64,000 nucleotides of DNA from Stomoxys calcitrans. Its lineage: Eukaryota > Arthropoda > Insecta > Diptera > Muscidae. A model generated the notes under the pieces. It saw nothing but the letters and a program-made list of their open reading frames with translations. It was not told where the DNA came from and did no database searches. The DNA is taken from positions 40,694,354 through 40,758,353 of the forward strand of contig NC_081554.1 in the NCBI RefSeq assembly GCF_963082655.1, written 5' to 3'. Shown here one piece after another: positions 1 to 12,800 of the stretch (positions are counted from its first letter, which is position 1; every line of letters begins with the position of its first letter). A program made the position numbers and the translations under genes.

Positions 1-75
1 CGATATGGGTATCAAATAGAAGGTATTTAAGAGTAGAGTACGAACTTGGCACTAAATGTCACCCTAAGTGTGGTG
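1..75. repeat. Fragment of the ~125-bp array family
   Basis: Contains the diagnostic string pattern of the arrays at 17.6-21.6 kb (ATCAAATAGAAGGTATTTAA then GAGTAGAGTACGAA), so it is the edge of another copy. Confidence 0.6.
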
Positions 76-164
76 GTATAAACGCAGGAGGACCTGCGGA
101 TTTTTAAATATGTGGTGTTCCAAGTGGCAGCTTTTAAACATGATTTCGAATGTAGATAAGCAAT

Positions 165-360
165 AGACAAAAAAGTTAAAGCGTGCTAAGTTCGGCCGGG
201 CCGAATCTTATATAACCTCCACCATGGATCGTATTTGTCAAGTTCCTTGAATTACTTTTTCAAATATATATGAGCTATATGAAGTTATTGACCGATGTGG
301 ACCGTACTTGTCATGCCGTAAAAGTCATAGAAAAATATCATTTCAAAAATTTCAGGTAAA
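165..360 (+). repeat. Tandem-repeat element family A, hairpin end
   Basis: Carries the family terminus: GCGTGCTAAG, the palindrome TTCGGCCGGGCCGAA, then a TATA-CCTCCACCATGG block and the start of one internal unit. Truncated near 360, where an AT-rich segment begins. Confidence 0.65.
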
Positions 361-565
361 TTGAATAATAACAATTGTGATTGAAAAGATGTTCAGATTC
401 AATTAAAAAACTAACTGAATTGATTAATTTTTTAATTGATATGACAAAAATTTCTATCACGACTATAATTGGAAAAAAATCATATTCAATTAAAAAATGA
501 TTGAATTAATTAATTTTTTAATTGCAAACAATTTGATTCTCAATTAAATTTTTAATTGAAAATTT
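360..565. repeat. AT-rich repeats of an ATTAATTTTTTAATTG motif
   Basis: Several self-complementary ATTAAAAAAT/ATTTTTTAAT motifs recur at about 65-bp steps. The same motif borders family A copies at 58225-58320 and 59010-59165, so it is probably an accessory part of that element. Confidence 0.5.
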
Positions 566-599
566 TTTTGGAGATTTCTTTCTGAGCAGAAGAAAATTC

Positions 600-1630
600 C
601 CGCTATTCTCGTGCTATAGGTGTTACTTTTAACCATAGAGAATGGAATGATAATCTCAAGGTCCGATTAAAACTTCTCAAAAGTATTCTCTGAGATACAT
701 TTTGACTGGACATTGAAAATATAATTCCCAATTAATTAACGAAATTGAAATGTAGTGTTTAAGCAAATGGTCAACAAATTGATTGAAAACCGATATAAAT
801 TTATAAATGTTAGATGCTACCAAGAAGAAGCTAAATGGCAATACAATTGAGAAAAAAAATATTTTAACAGTAAAAGCAATCGTTAGAACAATAAAATTGT
901 TAGAAATTCGCAAGTGAAATAAACTGATAAAACAATTTCATAAAAAAACCCAAAACAAAAAAGAAACTTACAGTAAAGAAATAATAAAATGCTGCAAAAA
1001 AAAAATGTCTACTCATAACATGTGTGTCATGACTGTCTGTTGCGCAAATGAAAGTTGCGGAAGCAAACATTTAAACGAAAAAACTACATACATAAATCAT
1101 ATACATATGTAATCGTCAATATTTGAAGAAAACAAGTATAAGAACAATATTAATATAAAAACAAAACAATAAAAACAATTTATTTCGGAACGAATAAAAT
1201 ATGTCATTTTTTCACTGCAATGCTTTTGTTCATTGCCGAAGGTAATGTTGGCAAATATAGTTTGCAAAAAAGACAAACAACAAAATATTTTTAAGATTAC
1301 ATAACAGTATAGTTCCATATTCCGTATGAGACCTTTTTTTCTTCTAACTATTGAGAATATATTATTAACTATATATATCTGTGTAAGAGAGAATTGAATT
1401 GAATAAGAATTGTATTCTGTAAGTGCTCAAGAAGTCAAATCAAAAGATCGGTTTATATGAACGATTTAAGCTTCTTCAAGTATAACTTTAATAAGCCTAG
1501 GGATACTGCATGCTTCAAAATTTCCATTTCTTATAGATTGTTTGATGTTATTCTTGCGGAAGACTTTTAGCCGCCAGGTGTTTTAGTGGAAGAATTCGTT
1601 ACTAGGGAAAGACCGGAATGTCATGGTATA
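600..1630. other. AT-rich stretch without recognised gene
   Basis: Short ORFs here are AT-rich low-complexity peptides with no recognisable domain. No splice-linked exon, RNA gene or repeat was identified. Confidence 0.5.
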
Positions 1631-1659
1631 GCTGATATCGCAAGAGTCTCAATAAAACC

Positions 1660-2995
1660 ATCTCCAAAAAATTAATTGCTTCTAAGCCTATTCTCAATCA
1701 AAATGTTCGTGGGCTTAACTCGAAGGTCAAAAGTGTTTGTCGATAGCTTTTCTCTAACTTTGCTGTCTTTACTGAGACCTGGTTTAAATAATTATGGTAT
1801 GGGTGTAACATTCAACTAAGAAATTCTATGCGATGAATTTCATATTTTTAGGAAAACCCGCTTTTTGTGCAAGGATGATGGGGTCATTATAGCGGTTCAT
1901 TGTTCTTAGCTTTCGCCTGAAGTTGAAATTCGGTGTAATATTGAAGATGAGTTTGTTTGTGTCAAAGTTAAAATATCTAGTTTTGATTTATTTTTAGTAT
2001 ATTTGCATATTCCACCTGGTTCCGATTCGAATCTGTATCTCTTTTGTGCAACAAAGATTAGACATGTTAATGATTTTTCATTTTCTGGGAACTTAATCAT
2101 AGTACTTGGTGATTAAAATTTTTCTAAAATCTCCTGGATCCATCTGTTGCATCCTATTATCTTCAGCCATCATCTTATTATCGTCCTACATCTTTTTTTT
2201 TATATTTTGTTCGATTCAACGTTAACGCAGATTAACGTTATGCGGAATAGTTTCGACAAATAGTTTGACTTGGCATTTTCTAATGCATCGGATACATTTG
2301 TCTCCACAGTTGAACCATTCGTTTGCTCAGAGGACCTTTATCATCCGACTTTGTGCATTTCGTTTGATACTCCTCGTTACTTAAAGAATTGATGTAAACC
2401 TAGGAGTAGATTGATCTACAATTTAAGAAAATCTAGAATTGATGATTTAAATGCATCCTTATCTCAAGTGATGTGGTCGTTAAAGTGTGTTGATTTAAAC
2501 ACTGACCTATTTGTCTTTTTCTCCACTCATGACAATTGTCATCTGTTGCTGTTAAGAGACTGAATGTTGGCCCAACCTGGTTTACTAAGGATTAAAGAAG
2601 GTTGAGAAATAAACGGAATAAGATGTTCAGAAAATTTCAATGAATTGGTTCATCAATTGATTATATTAAATAATGAATTGTGCTATGATAACTTATTGGG
2701 CAATGTGAGAAACAAGTCGAACGCTAATCCTAAGCGCTTTTATGAGTTCTTACTTTACTTTAATTGGCTATGACAGAATATTTGTTCCACTAGCCGAACG
2801 TAGAATAGCGTTCCAAGCGCCTCGATCTTCTGCGCTCATTCTAAAATCTCTGAGACCAAGTTTCGAGGTGTCTCCCACCACTTGATCTTTCCATCGGGCT
2901 TTTATGAGTTTGTAAACTCTAAAAGAAGAAAAAAAATTGTAAAATTTAATGATCTTCGCCCAAACAGGCAGAAAACTTGAACATTTAAAGAAAAA
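1660..2995 (+). pseudogene. LINE ORF2 endonuclease remnant (CR1/Jockey-like), interrupted
   Basis: Broken frames give AP-endonuclease landmarks in order: QNVRGLNSKV near 1700, FTETWF near 1775, DDGVIIAV near 1880, IIVLGD-NF near 2110. A linker follows up to FYEFVNSKRR across 2736-2748/2911-2925. Many stops and shifts. An RTE fragment splits it at 2749-2897. The LINE reading appears to resume after the duplication at 3434. Confidence 0.65.
2749..2897 (-). mobile_element. 5'-truncated RTE-type LINE 3' end with 13-bp target duplication
   Basis: Matches the 3' end of the RTE element at 47.54 kb, including the tail of TTACTTTACT repeats at 2750-2760. GCTTTTATGAGTT flanks it at 2736-2748 and 2898-2910, and removing the insert restores the host LINE reading FYEFVNSKRR. 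Confidence 0.8.
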
Positions 2996-3505
2996 AACAA
3001 TTCGGCAGAGCCCATCCGGGATTCGAACCTGGGTACACGGAGCAACAGCGAGAGCCGTTGCCATTGTCTAGCGTTCGAAGCCATCGTTACAACTTCCAAC
3101 AGATGCACAAAATCATGTGTTCTACGGAAGAAGTGTAATTGCCACAGAAAAAAGTCCGTCATTACACAAAAATACATGCATTGGGAAAAGTACAGGTAAT
3201 AGACAGGGTTGTCGAGCGTGGTTAATGTGATAATTGTATCATTGATGCGTTCCCGCGATTCAAATACAACATACCAACACAAGGACCTGGAAGCCATTAC
3301 ACCTAATATGGTTGAAAAGTCTTCTAACAAAAGACGAAACCCATGGTGGTTGGTGTGTGTGATGCTATCTTCGACTTTCCTTTTCCATTTGCAATCTCCG
3401 ATCATTGAGCTCGTCTCGAAAGACAAATAAACAAAAATTGTAAAATTTAATGATCTTCGCCCTACCAGGCAGAAAACTTGAAAAATTAAAGAAAGAAGAA
3501 CTAGG
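2936..3505. repeat. ~70-bp direct repeats flanking a tRNA-like segment
   Basis: About 70 bp beginning AAAATTGTAAAATTTAATGA is present at 2936-2996 and again at 3434-3505 with few mismatches. Between them, on the minus strand near 3009-3075, is a tRNA-like B box (GGTTCGAATCC) with a weak A box, probably a SINE head. The arrangement is a duplication or an insertion with a very long flank repeat. Confidence 0.5.
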
Positions 3506-3596
3506 AGTTTCCCCAGTTCTATAAAGTTTGAGGGCACATACTCCAATGACGATAGTGACATATCACTTGTTTGTACACTTTTTCAAATTCTCACAC

Positions 3597-4480
3597 CGTT
3601 GTTGTTGTTTTTGTAGTAACGTGTTGTGTTCTATATTTCGTCTGTTTGATTCTGCTGAGTATCCAGATCCAGGAACTCTGCGACTAAGATGGGGTGCCTC
3701 CAGAGGGATCTGGGTCTGAGACGAGTGGGCCTGGGTGGGCAGTGGAACAGGTGACATATATCGTGTGGTCCTTGGTCACAATCGGGACATACATCCTGCA
3801 CGTTGGCATTAATCCTAACTTTGTAGGAATTGAGGCGGCTGTATCTGCCACATCATAACTGAGCCAGAACTAAACTGGTTTGCCGGAGGAGGTCAATTTC
3901 TTCAGGTGCAATGGGAGGTGGTCGTTCTCCGTTTTTGCATGAATGTTGCCTAATCCCGCTTGATATGCCGCTTGTTCTAGGGGTTCTCTCAGGTAGCGCT
4001 GGACCTCACCTCCAAAGCTTATGGGCGCCGGATACCTATCCACAAGATGTTGATTTGGATGATATCTGCGATAACAATCCAGAAGGTATTGCTTAGAGAG
4101 CATGTAGTTATTTCTTCACACGGGTAGCATCTTTGTTTCCTGATGGAGGTGGTCCATGTGAGAACTGAGGAGACAGCCCGTCACAGTTCGAATAGCGGCA
4201 TTCTGGCAGATCTGAATATTATTCCACTGCATGTCACAGAGCTGACCAGACCACACTGGTGCTGCATAACTTAACACAGACCGACCAATTGCTTTGTATA
4301 TCGGAATGGAGGATGGGTAAAGGTTAAACAGAGCGGGAGATATCACCCCGCCTTGGGGAACTCCCTGTTACACTCTACGGTGTTTCGATTTCTTATCTCT
4401 AAATTCCACACGTGGCTGGGGAACACAGCGCTATAGGCCTGGCTGCAGGGACGTATTGGCGATGTCCTGAAATATCGAAT
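3597..4480 (-). pseudogene. Jockey-clade LINE, reverse transcriptase C-terminal part
   Basis: The minus strand reads, in broken frames, a VEFRDKKSKHRRV...QGVPQGG motif near 4350-4430, ISPALFNLYPSSIP, then YKAIGRSVLSYAAPVW (about 4230-4290), CQNAAIRTVTGCLL, and LLSKQYLLDCYRRYHP near 4060-4100. These are landmarks of Jockey-type RT thumb and C-terminal regions. The YADD core is deleted between SSIP and YKAIG. The upstream RT part lies at 5456-5745. Confidence 0.7.
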
Positions 4481-5455
4481 GCCTTTTTTTGATGAATTAT
4501 TAGCTTTTTTGACTTCGATGAATCTGTTTATACATCTATATTCTTCCCCTTTTGCTCGTATTGCAGTTTAAATAAACTCTTGAAAAATTCGTTTCGATAT
4601 AGACAAACTGACTATTATAGTTGATCGGGATCTTTCGGTGGGCGTTGTTTGAAGGCGTCAGTTGTCGGTGCGGGCAATGAATGGTGTTTGGGATAGATAG
4701 CGGGCGCCTTGTTGTCGGACGCTCCTTGTGTAATCTGAGCACTTGCCTGTCTGACCGACCTCCAGATCGTCGTCTTCAGTTTCGATTCGGGGCTGGCGGA
4801 TGCATTGACGGTTCGTTGGTAGGGAAAGGCAGGTGCGCTTCATACTTATAAAGACACAACTTTATATTTCGGGTTTCAATACTACAAGGTGAACGGGACG
4901 AAAAGATCTCTAGCAGGTGGAGTGTGTATTGGAACAACAAGCTATCCACGACCGGCTATGCTGTCTAAAGATGCGCAAAGATTGCAGATGCAAGCTAAGC
5001 GCGGATGCGAACGAGACTCGGAAGTGGGCAAAGCGCGGATGCAAGCTAAGTGCGGATTCGAACAACTATCCCCAGTATTGGAATAAAAAAACAAACAATG
5101 AAATAAACACCCAATGTCACACCAACACTCAATGGTCTCCACATTAATTGTTTGCACAACTCATTAGCGGAGTTGTTATGGGTTGTTATGGTGTGTGTGC
5201 GTGAGTGATCGGATCTGCTGTAGGTATTCGGGGTGATTACTCCCCATACATACGAGGTTGATTCGTGTGACGGAATGAGGTTACCGAGAAATAAATCGTA
5301 AGAATCAGCAGAACGAATCATAAGTGTGCGTAGAGTATTCACGAAGCATGTACGATTAATAGAACGAGTCGGGAGCAGCCGATAAATGTTAGAAGCGCTG
5401 GATGTAGAGAAATTATGTAAGAGAAATATTGTAACGTTACAAATTATGTAACGTT
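4480..5455. mobile_element. Insertion of unknown type splitting the Jockey remnant
   Basis: About 0.97 kb without homology to the flanking RT separates its two parts. It contains a 158-bp segment repeated at 7716-7873, a small direct repeat CGGATGCAAGCTAAG near 5000-5050, and two GTAACGTTAC palindromes (5431-5440, 5448-5457) at its right edge. A solo LTR is one possibility, but no clear TG...CA pair could be fixed. Confidence 0.4.
4591..4748. repeat. 158-bp dispersed repeat, copy 1
   Basis: Runs from GTTTCGATATAGACAAA to CTTGCCT and matches 7716-7873 closely over its full length. No ORF or terminal inverted repeat was seen, and the flanks differ between copies. Confidence 0.65.
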
Positions 5456-5745
5456 ACAAGGCTTCAGTAGTGGGATCACTCTGCCCATCTTCCAGACATC
5501 GGATACTATAAGAGTGTTCAAGGACAGGTTGAGAACAGTTGTAACGTACTCAACTCCAGGTAGATCCAGATTCTTCAGCATTAGTGTAGAGATTCCGTCG
5601 GAGCCCAAGGCCTTACAAGACTTGGCGCCACGGATGTTATTCGTAACTTCGTCCACGGTAAATTGTGATGGTCGTGATTCGTCTCGGAGACAACGGATGG
5701 CACTACCACTCGCGGGATGCACAATAAATTGACGGTTAAACAACC
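5456..5745 (-). pseudogene. Jockey-clade LINE, reverse transcriptase N-terminal part
   Basis: A 99-codon minus ORF reads VDEVTNNIRGAKSCKALGSDGI, then LMLKNL, LNLSLNTL and DVWKMGRVIPLLKP. This is the start of the Jockey RT domain. It is cut off at PLLKP by the insertion at 4480-5455. Confidence 0.75.
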
Positions 5746-5929
5746 TGGCGCACCTCTTCGAATCAGTGAGTTATATAGTGATAACTCTTTTCGTGATGTT
5801 ACTGTGTTTATAATCAGTATTTGATATATGTTATGTACTATATTAAATAATAATATATAATTTTTATGATTTATTTAGCTGCCATTAGCAGAAGTAAATA
5901 AATAAATGAGGACTATATTGGGTTATATA

Positions 5930-6166
5930 TTGGGTTGCCCAAAAAGTAATTGCGGATTTTTTAAAAGAAAGTAAATGCATTTTTAATAAAACTTAGAATG
6001 AACTTTAATCAAATATACTTTTTTTACACTTTTTTTCTAAAGCAAGCTAAAAGTAACAGCTGATAACTGACAGAATAAAGAATGCAATTACAGAGTCACA
6101 AGCTGTGAAAAAATTTGTCAACGCCAACTATATGAAAAATCGGCAATTACTTTTTGGGCAACCCAA
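5930..6166. mobile_element. Mariner-derived MITE (237 bp) with TA duplication
   Basis: Imperfect TIRs beginning TTGGGTTGCCCAAAAAGT, flanked by TA at 5928-5929 and 6167-6168. Both ends match the mariner at 11930-13238, but the whole transposase is deleted. Confidence 0.9.
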
Positions 6167-6169
6167 TAT

Positions 6170-6738
6170 ATGCTCTGAACTGTGAACCAGACGCCATGGC
6201 ATTGGCAACGAGTTGAATCATAGATATGACTATTTAAAATGATGTTTTAGTCCAATAATCTGTTGAAAACGATCTTCTTTTCTTTTTTTATTTTCATAAA
6301 AAATTTCGTCTTACAAACATATCTCAAGTTTCCAGTTTTACTTATTACACGGCCCCAAATTGACATATCTAAGATTAATACAACGCACATATGGTAGTGA
6401 AATTTTTCGCCAACATAGTCTTTCAAACCAGTGTACATGCCAGTGTACCTACCAAGTTCTGCATCACGTTATCATTATACCTTTAATGGGAGTTGTTAAT
6501 TTCCCTATCGGTGACTACTCTTGCGTTCGGCGTTATTGATTTTTTGTTCAACAAAGATTGTTATCGATTCTTTAAATTGCAATGTTCTTTGGAGTCAGAG
6601 AAGAAACATCACTTGCGAAGTTGCCATTCAATAATGGTATGGAAATGTCTTGAAGTTAGTATAATTTTAGACTTTCACCCATTACAATCTTCTGGATATC
6701 TTAAATAACTTTAAATTATAATTGCATTATTGACAAAG
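6170..6738. other. Upstream flank of gene 1
   Basis: Presumed promoter/5' UTR territory. No convincing TATA-Inr pair or leader splice acceptor was found, so the transcription start could be here or further upstream. Confidence 0.4.
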
Positions 6739-6808
6739 ATGGAAAATAGACAACTTTCTTTGATTGTGGTTGTGTTAATCGGTTTTGTAATACAAAACAG
6801 TGTTGAAG
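6739..6808 (+). CDS. Gene 1 coding exon 1 (signal peptide)
   Basis: ATG in a fair context (CAAAGATGG) starts 23 full codons, a basic/polar N-terminus then a hydrophobic core (LIVVVLIGFVI), and one base of the next codon. The donor is AAG|GTACAA. The split codon with exon 2 gives Gly, immediately before the first Ly6 cysteine motif. Too short to stand out as an ORF, it was found by matching phase and domain to exon 2. Confidence 0.82.
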
Positions 6809-9800
6809 GTACAAATATACAGTTTTCTCTTGAAAAAATAGATAAAAATCGATTTAATTTTTAATGATTTTAGAAAAGTGTTTGTTTTTTATTGTGGTTG
6901 ATTTAATATAACTATTATTTGTGAAGTACCAGCAGAACTGTGGTTTCCTCTAGAACTTACAATACAACACCATAAATTTAAGGCAAAGAAGTAAAAATAC
7001 TAAAAGTTTGGCCAGGCCTATTCTTACTTACCCTCTACGATTTATTTACCCTGTTGATTATTTTAACATAACAACGACATGACCCATGTCTGGCATTGAT
7101 GTCAAAAGTATCATCGAGAGAGTGGGGAGTCTGTTGTCAAATCTTCATTTGTGGTCCGATTTCCAAAATAGTGCCCAAAAATCTCTTCAAAAAGGTCTTT
7201 AATATCTCGTCTTTGTTTGGGGATATTCGACTTTTGTTTTTTTGCAATTATGACCGAGACCGGCTTCGTATTTTGCAATTGGCGAAGACACTTGTGGTTC
7301 GACATTCAATTGTTAGCATGATTTGCATTCGCGACAAAATTTACAACGACTTTGCCGCAAAAAGTATCGACATCTGATTATTCAGTAAAAAGTTATACAG
7401 TTTAGGAGTCAAAAATGTGAAAAATGTGTATTTTTTGCATTTCTTGGGTCAAAACAAGTAAGAACGGGCTAAAATCGGGCGAAGCTGACCTTAAGATACC
7501 CTACCCCACATTGGCAATGCAGGCTAAATCCTCGAAACTAACCAAAATCCATAGATATTATAAGAGTCATAGAAGAAATTGTTGTGCAAAAATTTGAGAA
7601 GATCGGTTGATTAATGCGCTAGCAAAGACCTTGAAAGTTACAATCCGGATATACATATACTTTGGAGCTATATCTAAATCTGAATAGATTTTGATGGAAT
7701 TCACCACTGATCCAAGTTTCGATATAGACAAATAGGTTATTATAGTTGATCGGGAACTTTCGGTGGACGTTGGTTGTAGGCGTCAGTTGTCGGTGCGGGC
7801 AATGAATGTAGTTTGGGATAGATAGCGGGCGCCTTGTTGTCGGATGCTCCTTGTGTAATATGAGCGCTTGCCTCACTGAGGCATAAGAGAAATCCTTGTA
7901 TCAATTTTTGTGAGGATCGGTTAAGAAATGACCAAATTATTGCAATATTACTAAAATTGGAACGAAAATATATATGGGAGTTATGTCTAAATCTGCACCG
8001 ATTTCTTTGAAACTCAACAGCAATGGCGGGAGTCATAAGGAAATTCTTTGTGCACAGTTGATGAAAGTCATAGCAAGACACCACGTGCAAAATTTCAGCC
8101 AAATCGGACAAAAATTGGCTGAAATTGAAATTGGGCTGAAGAACTCAAATCGGGAGATAGGTTTTTTTGGGAGCTATATCTATATTTGAACAGATACGGT
8201 TCATTTGCAAACCCCAACGACCTACATTAATATTGTATTAAGTATCCGTGCAAAATTGCAAGCGGCTAGCTTTACGCATTCGAGCGATATTGTGATTTCA
8301 ACAGACGGACGGACGGACATGGCTAGATCGACTCAGAATGTCGAGACGATCATAAATATAAGGGGTCGTTTTTTAGCTATTATCTTTTTGGCAACACAGG
8401 TTTAAACAGCTCACGCATGTGTCGTGTTTTGTTTCACTGTCAAACATCTTCAGTTTGGTCTATAATTTAACCATCAATCGTCTTACAACGCTTGCAAATT
8501 ATTGCATTTTATTTTAAAATGCGTGCTCTGCTAAGAAAGTTCATCGCGCGCTTCTTCTCTTCTTCCGCGACGAAGCTCATTTTTGGCTCAATGGGTACAT
8601 AAATAAGCAGCATTATTGATATTGGAGAGAAAATCAGCCAGAAGCACTGCAAGAGCTACCAATGCATTCAGAAAAAGTAACAGTTTGATGTGGTTTATGG
8701 GCTGGTGGCATCATTGGACAGTGCTTTTTCAAAGATGATGGGAATCGTAACATAACTGTGAATGAATTAATGTGGGGGCTATCGTGAGATTATATCCAAC
8801 TTTTTTTTGCCCAAAGTGCAAGAGGTCGACATGTATGACATATGGTTTCAATGAGACGGTAGCACATGCCACACAGCATGCGTAACAATGGACTTATTGA
8901 GAGACGAGTTCCGTGAGCGAGCGATTTAACGCCTTTAGACTATTTGTTGTGGGGCTATGTTAAAGCTCATGTCTATCCAGACAAGCCCAAGTCAATTGAC
9001 ACATTGGAACATAACATTGAAGCATTTATTCGTGAGATACCGGCCGAAATTTTGAAGGAGTGTGCCAAAATTGGACTCAACTGTTGGACCATTTGGGCAC
9101 AGTCACGGTCAAAATTTCGTATTTAAGCGAGGCTAGTTTCAGTCTTTAATTAAGGTACACTGTAGTCTTGTTTCAAAATCAATTTCCTTATTTCAATGAT
9201 ATTTTGACCCTCATTTAATATTTGTGTCTTTAATAACAAAACGTAAAGTAAAGGATTTATTAATCTTCCATATAAAATACAGAGTCATTAAATCAAGATA
9301 AAATTTTCCACCAAAGGAAATGTTTCCTTAAGAAGTTTATAAATTGAGCATCCTTTTTTGGTGTCAGCCCCTTTGACAACCGATTGTCTTTATGGCTATA
9401 CCTGCTGTGCGAGGGTTGCCTTTTATATTTGCGTTACAATCTGCCAATTGACAGCTCCATCGTAAAGCTTGGCATTTTTGAGGTTACACGTACTCAGAAC
9501 GTTTCATACGAGCGCGAAAATGGAATTAAATCGTGAACATTTTTGTGCGCTTTTTTTACAACTTTCGATATGGATTAACTCAACAAAAGTGCATCGATAA
9601 ACTTAATTAAATTTTTGGCGATGAAGCTCCATCAAGGACTAGTGTTTATCGATGGTATGGTGAATTCAACCGAGGTTGTAGTTCACTCCAAGTTGAATTT
9701 CGTGAAGGTCGCCCAAAATCAGTTGTTGCTGCAAAAACCATTGGTGCTGTGCGATAACTGATGTTGCAAGATCGTCATGTGACTTACCGTGAGATTGAGA

Positions 9801-12800
9801 CAACCTTAGGCAATGGCAGCATGTATTCAATATTGCAAGAACATTTGACCGTCAAAAAAATTTGTTCTCGTTGGATCCCACACAATATGTCAATCACTAA
9901 AAAAAGGCTCGTATCGATTGGTCGAAAATAATGCTCCAAAAATACAAAACACCTGCATTTTTGGGCACTCAAAACATCGATTTGATGAGTAATCCGCCGT
10001 ATAGTAATGACTTGGCACCGACTTCTTTTTATTCTTGTACATAAAAAATAAAATGAGAGGTCAACGTTTTTAGACAACTGAAGAAGCGGATGTCCGAGAC
10101 GATAAATTTGAATATAACTGAGTCAAGACACAAACCTGACATTTTAACAGAGTGATTGACATTTTAACAAAGTGATGTCCAGTCCAGCACAGTGGATCAT
10201 TACGTTAAATTCAAATATAACTTTTGGGACCAAATTTCTCCGATCTGAAATACAATTTGAATATGGGGACTGCTGATTCTAAAAGCTCTTGGTAGGGGCT
10301 AATTCTGGTATTAGTTTGTATCACCTATCTATGACCAATCCAGCACGGTGGACCATTATGTTAAATTCAAATATAACTTTTGGGGCGAAATTTCTCCGAT
10401 CTGAAATACAATTTGAATATGGGGACTTCTGATTCGAAAAGCTCTTGGTAGGGGCTAATTCTGGTATAAGTTTGTATCACCTATATATGACGAGTTCACT
10501 GCATGCCGTTTTAAAAATGGGTCATATAGGTCTTAAAAAAATATTTTTGGCACAGAGGTTTGAGGGTTTAGTTATTATTAAGCATTTTATAGTTGTAGAT
10601 AAATTCTTTAGCAAGTGATTTTAGAAAATATTAGGTGAGAAAATGCTAAAAATGATTTTTTTTATTTAAAATACAAAAGAAAATTAGTTAACAGTGCTCT
10701 GTTAATCATTTAACATAGCTCTGTTAAAATGTCTGGTTTGTGTCTTGGCTAAGTTATATTCAAATTTCGATGCGTTCAGAATGCATGTTTTGGAGATACC
10801 TCAATCAGAGCTCAAACTTAATGACTCTTTTACTCGTTATGGTTGCCTATTACGTCTTGATCATTGGTTTCATATATTCTTCATTAATCTTCCAAAGGGG
10901 AGGGACACGGACTGTTGACCATAAGAATGAATATCACTTGAATGAAAGGTTTTTATTGATTACAGAAAAGAAATCGCCAGACATACAGGCGGTATGGACA
11001 CAGACAACACACCACTGGCGGACGTTTCAAGTGCCTGGGTAGAGCGCCATCATCAGCGCCATCTTGTTCACTGAGCCACTTGAAATATATTTCAGAGAGT
11101 TCTGTTTTTAAATATACCTTACACATAGATCATTGTCCAGGTATAAAACAGCTTAAAACTCTTTCCGGCTTATGCCTGACAGGTGTACGTGCTCCAACGA
11201 TAGTAGTATTTACTGTTCTAAAATAGTTTTGAGAACCATAGATAAAATAGAATATTTAATGCTTTGCCTTGCCAAACTTAATGCTATTTTCTATTTACTA
11301 AGTCATTGAGGTATTGTGCCTTTTACGCCAAGGGGTGTGATTATAACACATTCAATTAACCAAAACAATTCCATAATATGCGAATAGGTCAGGAACAAAA
11401 ATGATAATGCCAATGAGTAATACGTTCAACAAATTAAGGAGTCCCCCAAAAACACTTTGTCTTCTATGTGTTTTGCATACCCTTCTAATAGCAGCTGGTG
11501 TGTGTATTACACAATTGGTTGTACACACGGGCATACTAACTACCTTCGTTTTTAACTGATATGCGCATTTACAAATATAAAAAATATTTATTAACAAGTT
11601 TGAACTTTTTAGTTACTGCGATAAGATAAAAAAAATTTTGGTACATCAATTCCAACCATAATAAAATGTGTGTAAGTTCAATACAATGTACCGATTTCAC
11701 AGTGAAATTCCATGTCAATAGTTATGTTAGAGATTGACACTAAATTGAGAAAATATTTCTCCTAGACAAGCTATGAATCATTCCTAACACAGGCATCAAC
11801 ATACTTTGAGGGTCCACCAAAAGGCCCCATTACCATTCATCAACAGCTTTTTAACACCTTAGCAATATCGTTTTCAAATTTCCTAAACACATCTCTTGTT
11901 ATAGGAAACACCATAGCATGGGAGTTATATTGGTTGCCCAAAAAGTAATTGCGGATTTTTTAAAAGAAAGTAAATGCATTTATAATAAATCTTAGAATGA
12001 ACTTTAATCAAATATATAATTGCCATTTTGTTCGATAACCTTTTGCCATCTTCCTGGCAAATTTAGTATTCCACGCTCATAGAACTTCTGGCCTTTATCT
12101 GCAAAAAACTGACCCAAGTGCGATTTTATAGCCTCATCATTGTCGAAAGTTTTACCATTTTAGGAGTTCTACAAAGATCGAAATAAATGGTAGTCTGATG
12201 GTGCAAGGTCAGGGCTATATGGTGGATGCATCAAAAGTTCCCAGCCAAGCTCACTCAGTTTTTGGCGAGTGACCAAAGATGTGTGCGGTCTAGCGTTGTC
12301 CTGGTGGAATATGACACCTTTACGATTGACCAATTCTGGTCGCTTCTCCTTGCTGTATTCAATTTCTACAATTGTTGACAGTAAACATCCGAATTAATCG
12401 TTTGGTTCCTTGGAAGCAGCTCAAAATATACCACACCCTTCCAATCCCACCACACAGACAGCATAACCTTCTTTTGGTGGATATCAGCCTTTGAAGTGGT
12501 TTGAGCTGGTTCACCATGCTTGGACCATGATCGTTTTCGACTAACGTTGTTGTAAACAATCCATTTTTCATCTCCAGTTATGATTCGTTTTAAAAACGGA
12601 TCCAATTCATTGCGTTTAAGGTGCACATCACAAGCGTTGATTCGGTTTGTTAAATGAATTTCTTTCAATACATGTGGTACCCAAATATCAAGCTTTTTCA
12701 CCAGTCCAAGACTTTTTGTGATAATGAACGGTTGATTTTGGTATATTTAACTTCTCTCCTATCTCACGCTCATTTACATGACGATCCAATTCGATTAATG

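Noticed and set aside
2902..3561. 219-codon minus ORF
   Set aside because: Covers the RTE edge, the direct repeats and the tRNA-like block; its repeated FTIF/VFCL peptide comes from the duplicated DNA, with no domain.
9784..10077. 97-codon minus ORF
   Set aside because: Antisense to the mariner remnant; no motifs of its own.
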